A DNA stretch of 64,000 nucleotides, from positions 186,001 through 250,000 of the forward strand of contig DIMW01000001.1 in the NCBI GenBank assembly GCA_002425765.1. Reading direction: 5' to 3'. Shown piece after piece: positions 59,231 to 64,000 of the stretch (its first letter is position 1; every line of letters starts with the position of its first letter). The notes under the pieces were generated by a model. The model did no database searches. It saw only the letters and a list, made by a program, of their open reading frames with translations, and was not told where the DNA came from. Source of the DNA: Spirochaetaceae bacterium UBA5556 (GTDB taxonomy: Bacteria; Spirochaetota; Spirochaetia; Treponematales; Rectinemataceae). The translations under genes were made by a program, and so were the position numbers.

Positions 59231-59248
59231 ATCGATTGCACAAATGAT
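59231..59248. promoter_or_regulatory. LacI operator 2, upstream of the transporter promoter
   Basis: ATCGATTG-CA-CAAATGAT shares the 14-base run ATCGATTGCACAAA with operator 1. The two centres are 134 bases apart across very AT-rich DNA. It lies 27 bases before the -35 box of the transporter promoter. Paired sites allow one repressor to hold both arms by looping. Confidence 0.65.
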
Positions 59249-59274
59249 TTCATCCAGAATTTCACACATTTTTG

Positions 59275-59303
59275 TTGACAATTCCACTGAAGCGCCTAAT
59301 AAT
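59275..59303 (+). promoter_or_regulatory. Promoter of the ribose-type transporter operon
   Basis: A perfect TTGACA (59275-59280), 17 bases, then AATAAT (59298-59303), one mismatch. The ATG is 38 bases further on. Confidence 0.7.
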
Positions 59304-59341
59304 AATGCAGAATGCAAACCTTTTCTAAATAGGAGGCTACG

Positions 59342-60235
59342 ATGAAAAAGGTTGTTCTTGTCGCATTGGTGGTCATCGCTTTGATGCCGGCGGCGGTGTT
59401 TGCGCAGAAGCAAATCGTAATCGGCATGACTGTACCCGGACTCCAGTTCCCGTTCTTCGTTACGATGAAGCAGGAAGCTGAGGCTGCGGCCGCAAAGCTG
59501 GGAGTAAAGATAAACTTCATTGATGCCCAAAATGCTTCGGATAAACAGATGGCTGCCATCGAGACCTTTGTGTCACAGAAAGTCGATGGAATCCTCATTT
59601 CTCCGATGACAGAAGATTCACTCGTGCCAGCTATCGAAGCTGCCGTCAAAGCGGGCATTCCTGTCGCAACAGTGGATCGGAAGGCCAACACGGATAAAGT
59701 GCTTCTCCATGTTGGCGCGGACAATGTCGAAGGAGGACGCGCGGCGGCCAGGTTCATCATTGAAAAGCTGGGCAATAAGGGCACTGTCATCGAACTGGAA
59801 GGGACCCCCGGTGCTTCGGCGGCCATTGACCGTAAGAAAGGCTTTGATGAAATCATCAAGACCTCGAACGTGAAACTCCTTGTTTCGCAGAGTGCGGATT
59901 TTACCCGCTCAAAAGCCCAGTCTGTCATGGAAAACCTCATGCAGGTCTATCCGAAGTTCGATGCAGTCTTTGGTGCGAATGATGAGATGATTATTGGGGC
60001 AATTGAAGCCATGCTCGCTGCTGGCGTAAATCCTGCGAGCAAGGTGACGATCGGGTTCGATGCAACAACGGATGCTTTTACGTATATGAAAGAAGGCAAG
60101 CTGAATGCGACGATCGACCAGTTCCCCGGCAAACAGGCCGCCATGGCTCTTGAAGCCCTTGCCAACAAGATTCGCAGTAATGTGAATCCGGCGCAGAAAG
60201 TTGTCTATATCAGTCCTCTCCCTGTCACAAAGTAG
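59342..60235 (+). CDS. Ribose-type ABC transporter substrate-binding protein
   Basis: Periplasmic receptor of 297 residues of the RbsB class. The signal peptide covers MKKVVLVALVVIALMPAAVF to AQ. Family stretches are FPFFVTMKQEAEAAA, DGILISPMTEDSLVPAIEAA, VGADNVEGGRAAARF and VFGANDEMIIGAIEAM. The ATG follows AGGAGG. A strong hairpin lies between it and the ATPase gene. The ligand is probably the pentose or polyol used by the divergent catabolic arm; specificity is not readable. Confidence 0.9.
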   Translation: MKKVVLVALVVIALMPAAVFAQKQIVIGMTVPGLQFPFFVTMKQEAEAAAAKLGVKINFIDAQNASDKQMAAIETFVSQKVDGILISPMTEDSLVPAIEAAVKAGIPVATVDRKANTDKVLLHVGADNVEGGRAAARFIIEKLGNKGTVIELEGTPGASAAIDRKKGFDEIIKTSNVKLLVSQSADFTRSKAQSVMENLMQVYPKFDAVFGANDEMIIGAIEAMLAAGVNPASKVTIGFDATTDAFTYMKEGKLNATIDQFPGKQAAMALEALANKIRSNVNPAQKVVYISPLPVTK

Positions 60236-60306
60236 ATTTTGATGTCGTTGAAGTGGGAGCAGCGAATCGGGAGGCGTCTCATATAAGGGAAAGTGAGCCT
60301 CTCTGT

Positions 60307-60335
60307 GGGGCCGGCTTCTTCAGCCGGCCCCTTTT
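60307..60335 (+). terminator. Perfect 10-pair hairpin with T run after the binding protein
   Basis: GGGGCCGGCT pairs perfectly with AGCCGGCCCC around a 5-base loop and is followed by TTTTC. It lies 71 bases after the binding-protein stop and 35 bases before the ATPase start. Partial termination would raise the level of binding protein. Confidence 0.8.
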
Positions 60336-60369
60336 CTAAATTTTGGCGTAAAATGCTAGGAAAGAAAAA

Positions 60370-61905
60370 ATGGATGATAGAGTGCTTTGGATGAAGGGCA
60401 TACGCAAATCTTTCCCTGGTGTGCAAGCCCTCAAATCCGTGGATTTTGATCTGGCGAGAGGGGAGGTCCACGCACTTGTTGGTGAAAATGGTGCGGGGAA
60501 ATCGACCCTGATGAAAATACTCTCCGGGCTGTATAAAGCTGACGAAGGCGAAATCTGGCTCAGGGGCAGGAAGCTCAGCTCTCGTGGCATAAAGGCAATG
60601 ATCGATGCCGGCGTCTCGGTTATATATCAGGAACTCAATCTCATGCGCCAGCTTTCGGTCGCTGAAAACATTTTTATTGGCAGAGAGCCAATGCGGTATA
60701 GCGGTCTGATTGACTGGAAAAAGATGTATCTTGACGTTCAAAGGATTCTGGAACCCTTCAATGTGGATATCAATCCCAAGACGAAAATATACATGCTGAG
60801 CCCTGCGTATCAGCAGGTGGTGGAAATTGCGAAAGCCCTCTCGCTCAACTCTGATATTCTTGTTATGGATGAGCCAACCGCACCGCTTACCGGCAATGAG
60901 GTGGAAAAGCTTTTTGAAATCATTCGCAACCTCAGAAACAGTGGTGTCTCGATTATCTATATATCGCATAGACTTGAAGAGATCCCCCAGATTGCGGATC
61001 GCGTCACTGTTTTAAGAGATGGCGAAAAAATTCTGACGAGGCCCTTGGGAGAACTCACGACTGCGGAAATCATCAGACATATGGTTGGCCGCACTCTTAC
61101 CGAGCAATATCCCAAAATTTCTGTTCCGCTGGGCAAGGAGATCCTGCATGTCGAAAATCTGACGAAAAAAGGATACTGCAAAGATGTTTCTTTTAGTGTC
61201 AGACGCGGGGAAATTGTCGGATTTACTGGCCTTGTCGGCGCGGGCCGTACGGAAATCATGCAGACAATTTATGGCCGGATGAAAAAAGACAGCGGCAGCA
61301 TCTATATCGATGGCCAAGAGGTGCAGATTCATAGCACCTGCGATGCCGTAAAAAAGGGTATCGGGCTCATTCCCGAGGAGCGGAAACATCAGGGTTTGGT
61401 GCTCGGCCTCTCGGTTTTCGACAATATGGCCATGACCATTCTCGATAAAGAATCGGTATTGGGTTTTTTAAAGAAAAAAAAGCTCGATATATCTGTCAAA
61501 AAGCTGGTCGAGCTTATGGAGATCAAAACACCGTCTACCAAACAGCTTGTGCGCTACCTCTCCGGCGGCAATCAGCAGAAAATCATACTTGCCAAATGGT
61601 TCTTACGTCATTGCAAAGTGTACATTTTCGATGAGCCAACGCGCGGTATCGATGTCGGTGCAAAAGTAGAGATTTATAAACTCATGCAAAACCTGGCAAA
61701 AGAAGGGGCGGGCGTTATTATGGTTTCTTCAGAGTTGCCCGAGATACTCAAGATGAGTGACAGGATCGAAGTCGTCTTTAGTGGCAGCATTGTCAAGGAA
61801 TTTCAGAGGGAAGAGGCTGACAGTGAAAAGGTAATGGAATATGCCCTTGGCCTTCATGAACATGAAAGCCAACAAGAACCTCGGGCTGCAGGAGCTGAAA
61901 CATGA
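60370..61905 (+). CDS. Ribose-type ABC transporter ATP-binding protein (RbsA type)
   Basis: Double ATPase of 511 residues. The first domain has Walker A GENGAGKST, Walker B DILVMDEPTAPL and the signature LSPAYQQ-like variant. The second has the degenerate Walker A GLVGAGRTE and an intact LSGGNQQKIILAKWF signature with IFDEPTRGIDVG, as is usual for RbsA/MglA. AGGAAAG precedes the ATG. It overlaps the permease by ATGA. Confidence 0.95.
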   Translation: MDDRVLWMKGIRKSFPGVQALKSVDFDLARGEVHALVGENGAGKSTLMKILSGLYKADEGEIWLRGRKLSSRGIKAMIDAGVSVIYQELNLMRQLSVAENIFIGREPMRYSGLIDWKKMYLDVQRILEPFNVDINPKTKIYMLSPAYQQVVEIAKALSLNSDILVMDEPTAPLTGNEVEKLFEIIRNLRNSGVSIIYISHRLEEIPQIADRVTVLRDGEKILTRPLGELTTAEIIRHMVGRTLTEQYPKISVPLGKEILHVENLTKKGYCKDVSFSVRRGEIVGFTGLVGAGRTEIMQTIYGRMKKDSGSIYIDGQEVQIHSTCDAVKKGIGLIPEERKHQGLVLGLSVFDNMAMTILDKESVLGFLKKKKLDISVKKLVELMEIKTPSTKQLVRYLSGGNQQKIILAKWFLRHCKVYIFDEPTRGIDVGAKVEIYKLMQNLAKEGAGVIMVSSELPEILKMSDRIEVVFSGSIVKEFQREEADSEKVMEYALGLHEHESQQEPRAAGAET

Positions 61906-62840
61906 AAGTAAAATTTGTCGAAACACTAAAAAGTTATGGCATTATTCTCGCTTTTCTCCTTATTTGCGTAGGACTTTCAATCCTCTCTCCCGTATTTTTC
62001 ACGCTGAATAATATCATCAATGTTATCAGGCAGACTTCGATTTACGGGATCATGGCGGTAGGGATGACATTTGTAATTCTGACGGGTGGCATCGACCTTT
62101 CGGTCGGTTCCGTGCTGGCAGTATCGGGTGCTATCTGTGCGGGAATGCTCAAGGCCGGGAATCCAATTATTCTCGTACTACTGGCGACGTTGGGGGTAGG
62201 TGTCGGATGTGGTCTCGTGACTGGATTATTTGTTACAAAGGCAAGAATTACGCCATTTGTCGTTACACTCGGCATGATGAGTATTGCCCGCGGGCTGGCG
62301 CTTATCTACACTCGTGGCTATCCTATCTCAGGATTTTCTCCAACGTTCCGGCTAATAGGCGGCGGTTATATACTCGGAATACCAATCCCCATAATTATAT
62401 TTTTAGTTGTAGTGATCATCGCCTATATTGTGCTTATGCAGACAAAACTCGGGCGTTATACCTATGCAATAGGCGGCAATGAAGAGACTGTGAGGTTGTC
62501 GGGCATCAATTCGGATTTTTTTAAAACGCTTGTCTATGTCATTTCCGGCTCTACGGCAGCGCTCAGCGCGCTCATTTTGACATCCCGGCTGAATTCGGCG
62601 GAACCCGTCGCAGGAACTGGCTATGAGCTCGACGTTATCGCTGCGGTTGTCATCGGAGGAGCGAGCCTCAGCGGTGGGCGCGGAAGTGTCTGGGGCACAT
62701 TTATTGGGGCTTTGCTCATCGGTGTCATCAACAATGGCATGAATCTGCTCGGTATTTCTCCGTATTTCCAGCAAGTGGTAAAGGGACTGATCATTATCGG
62801 AGCGGTATGGCTCGATCAGCTCAGAGCAAAAGAAGAGTAA
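61902..62840 (+). CDS. Ribose-type ABC transporter permease (RbsC type)
   Basis: Inner-membrane channel of 312 residues with about eight to ten hydrophobic helices. Family stretches are GMTFVILTGGIDLSVGSVLA near residue 55, GGNEETVRLSGI near 190 and ELDVIAAVVIGGASLSGGRG near 247. It probably works as a homodimer with the RbsA-type ATPase. Confidence 0.94.
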   Translation: MKVKFVETLKSYGIILAFLLICVGLSILSPVFFTLNNIINVIRQTSIYGIMAVGMTFVILTGGIDLSVGSVLAVSGAICAGMLKAGNPIILVLLATLGVGVGCGLVTGLFVTKARITPFVVTLGMMSIARGLALIYTRGYPISGFSPTFRLIGGGYILGIPIPIIIFLVVVIIAYIVLMQTKLGRYTYAIGGNEETVRLSGINSDFFKTLVYVISGSTAALSALILTSRLNSAEPVAGTGYELDVIAAVVIGGASLSGGRGSVWGTFIGALLIGVINNGMNLLGISPYFQQVVKGLIIIGAVWLDQLRAKEE

Positions 62841-62851
62841 GGAGGCATGCC

Positions 62852-63817
62852 ATGAAAACTGAGGTCCTTTGGTATTTAGGAGAGCGCTCGATTGAACTGA
62901 GAGAGGTAGAGATTCCGGAACCCAGGGCTCACGAGGTTCTCGTGGAAATAGAAATGTGTGGAATGTGCAGTTGGGATCTACTCTCGTTCGCCGGAAAATT
63001 TGGGAAATTCCATCCATATCCGTTTGTTGCGGGACACGAGGGGGTGGGGCGCGTGATCAAGGTCGGCGACAATGTGTCGTCGGTCAAGGTCGGGCAACGT
63101 GTCGCCTGCCATGAGGTTCCCATCGGCACGCCCGGCGGCGCCCTCATGGCGCGCCATGCAATACGTACTGAGCAAAAGGTTACTGTTATTCCGGAAAATG
63201 CTATTCCTTTGAAATATTGGGTCGTTGAGCCAGTGGTATGTATTGTCAATGGCCTTGTATACGCCGGGATACAGCCCGGTGATTCCATAGCGCTTATTGG
63301 CGCAGGATATATGGGACTCATTTTTGTGCAGGGCCTCGCGAAGACCCTTGCAAAAGAGGTTGTCGCATTCGATATTGATGAAAAAAGGCTCGCGCTCGCA
63401 AAAGAATTCGGCGCAAGCCGAATCGTAAAAATCGAGGGCAATGCTATTCCGGAAGAATTCAGGCGCTATTTTGATGTGATTATAGAGACAGGCGGAAAGC
63501 CTTCATCGATAGAAATGGCGCTCTCACTGGCAAAATCCGGAGCGGTTATCGAAAATTTCGCGTGGCACCACCATATGCACGAGTTCGATCTGGACGCGTG
63601 GCACACAAATGCCTGGCGAATTCTCAACATTCAGCCAGGGGTAAATTCGCATTTTGGAGATCTTTTCCCACGGACGATCGACCTCATGCTCAACGGTACA
63701 TTTTCAAATGAAAAACTCATCACGCATTGGGCGCCGGTCGAACGGGCCAAGGAGATTTTTACCACCGCGCTGGAACGGAAAGATGGCTATATGAAAGGTG
63801 CCGTAATGTTCAAATAG
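62852..63817 (+). CDS. Zinc-type MDR alcohol/polyol dehydrogenase
   Basis: Medium-chain dehydrogenase of 321 residues from the ATG at 62852 (GGAGG 6 bases upstream); a longer frame into the permease end is rejected. Catalytic zinc ligands are suggested by Cys in CGMCSWD (near 37), GHEGVGRV with the following His-Glu pair, and the VVEPV Glu near 127. The Rossmann motif is LIGAGYMGLIFVQGLA near residue 147. The four-Cys structural zinc loop is missing (VPIGTPGGALMARHA in its place), as in some sorbitol/polyol dehydrogenases. It may oxidise a pentitol to the ketose used by the LyxK-type kinase. Confidence 0.8.
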   Translation: MKTEVLWYLGERSIELREVEIPEPRAHEVLVEIEMCGMCSWDLLSFAGKFGKFHPYPFVAGHEGVGRVIKVGDNVSSVKVGQRVACHEVPIGTPGGALMARHAIRTEQKVTVIPENAIPLKYWVVEPVVCIVNGLVYAGIQPGDSIALIGAGYMGLIFVQGLAKTLAKEVVAFDIDEKRLALAKEFGASRIVKIEGNAIPEEFRRYFDVIIETGGKPSSIEMALSLAKSGAVIENFAWHHHMHEFDLDAWHTNAWRILNIQPGVNSHFGDLFPRTIDLMLNGTFSNEKLITHWAPVERAKEIFTTALERKDGYMKGAVMFK

Positions 63818-63878
63818 TCATGGGGTGGCGATACATGCAATGCGGTGATTGTCGTTCCTCTGTATCGATAGCGGAAAC

Positions 63879-64000
63879 TGGAGGTGGGGGGAATTGAACC
63901 CCCGTCCCCGGGCGTGCAATGCACGCGTCTACAGGTATAGCCGGTCGATATATTGTCGGGAACCGGGGAGCTGACTGGCGAGCGACCGGTTCCGTATTCC
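63879..64000 (-). ncRNA. ssrA: tmRNA (ssrA), 3' part; 5' part beyond the window
   Basis: Reading the minus strand, the last 122 bases end in the T arm GGGGGTTCAATTCCCCC, the acceptor strand CACCTCC and discriminator A. CCA is not encoded. The upstream stem GCGTGC/GCACGC and a GC-rich pseudoknot-like stretch (CCGGTTCCCGACAATATATC and following) are as in tmRNA, and there is no D or anticodon arm at tRNA distance. The tag-reading frame and 5' half are outside. It rescues stalled ribosomes together with SmpB. Confidence 0.85.

Noticed and set aside
63879..64000. An ordinary tRNA at the right edge
   Set aside because: Only a T arm and acceptor are seen; the upstream sequence forms a GC-rich hairpin and pseudoknot-like elements rather than anticodon and D arms, which fits tmRNA.

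Overview
The window is about 55% GC chromosomal DNA from a bacterium with a double membrane. The gene set points to the Spirochaetota, most likely a Treponema-like lineage: FabV as the enoyl reductase, a DUF4416 protein, an excisionase-type helix-turn-helix fused to a PTS EIIA, a short SMC with no visible hinge, and a degenerate cyclase-like membrane protein. This placement is inference from gene content; no rRNA is present. I see no insertion sequences, prophage, CRISPR array or replication origin. Genes are dense, no gene-free gap exceeds 300 bases, and many neighbours are coupled by 4-base ATGA overlaps.

Layout. 1-3.4 kb (minus): a polar amino-acid ABC transporter with asnB between the binding protein and the permease. 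3.5-10.5 kb (minus): ftsH, then fabH-fabF-fabZ-fabV-rsmE. 10.7-12.8 kb: groES without groEL, a PTS EIIA and an SDF-type symporter. 12.9 kb: tRNA-Arg(CCU). 13.3-16.5 kb (plus): a CUT1 sugar importer without ATPase, behind a LacI-type palindrome. 16.5-20.5 kb (minus): the cyclase-like membrane protein and an RNB ribonuclease. 20.6-27.7 kb (plus): a small membrane protein, rplM-rpsI-recX, the HTH-EIIA fusion, smc and a long AlaX editing protein. 27.7-30.4 kb (minus): a thymidine-kinase-like ATPase and an orphan peptide-binding protein. 30.5-34.6 kb: DUF4416, facing pstB-phoU-phoB-phoR on the minus strand behind a direct-repeat Pho-box candidate. 34.7-38.8 kb: pyrK-pyrD, a LysO-type exporter, an HExxH protein and a glutaredoxin. 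38.9-42.6 kb (plus): a secreted, possibly outer-membrane protein, then pncA-pncB for NAD salvage. 42.6-52.1 kb (minus): anmK, an Opp-type importer, a GNAT, a beta-lactamase-fold hydrolase and a LOG protein. The anmK-to-hydrolase part fits peptidoglycan-fragment recycling. 52.2-53.1 kb (plus): an AroE-like dehydrogenase with altered substrate residues behind tandem palindromes. 53.1-63.8 kb: a divergent sugar island. The minus arm is lacI, a PMI-like cupin, a mutarotase-like protein, a UlaE-type epimerase and a LyxK-type kinase. The plus arm is a ribose-type ABC importer and an MDR dehydrogenase. 63.9 kb to the end (minus): the 3' part of tmRNA.

The most novel-looking systems are the divergent sugar island with paired LacI operators, which looks like a pentose or pentitol route through L-xylulose 5-phosphate with two unassigned enzymes, and the anmK-Opp-GNAT-hydrolase cluster. 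Three transporter operons share one architecture: a strong hairpin directly after the binding-protein gene, which would favour binding protein over membrane subunits.
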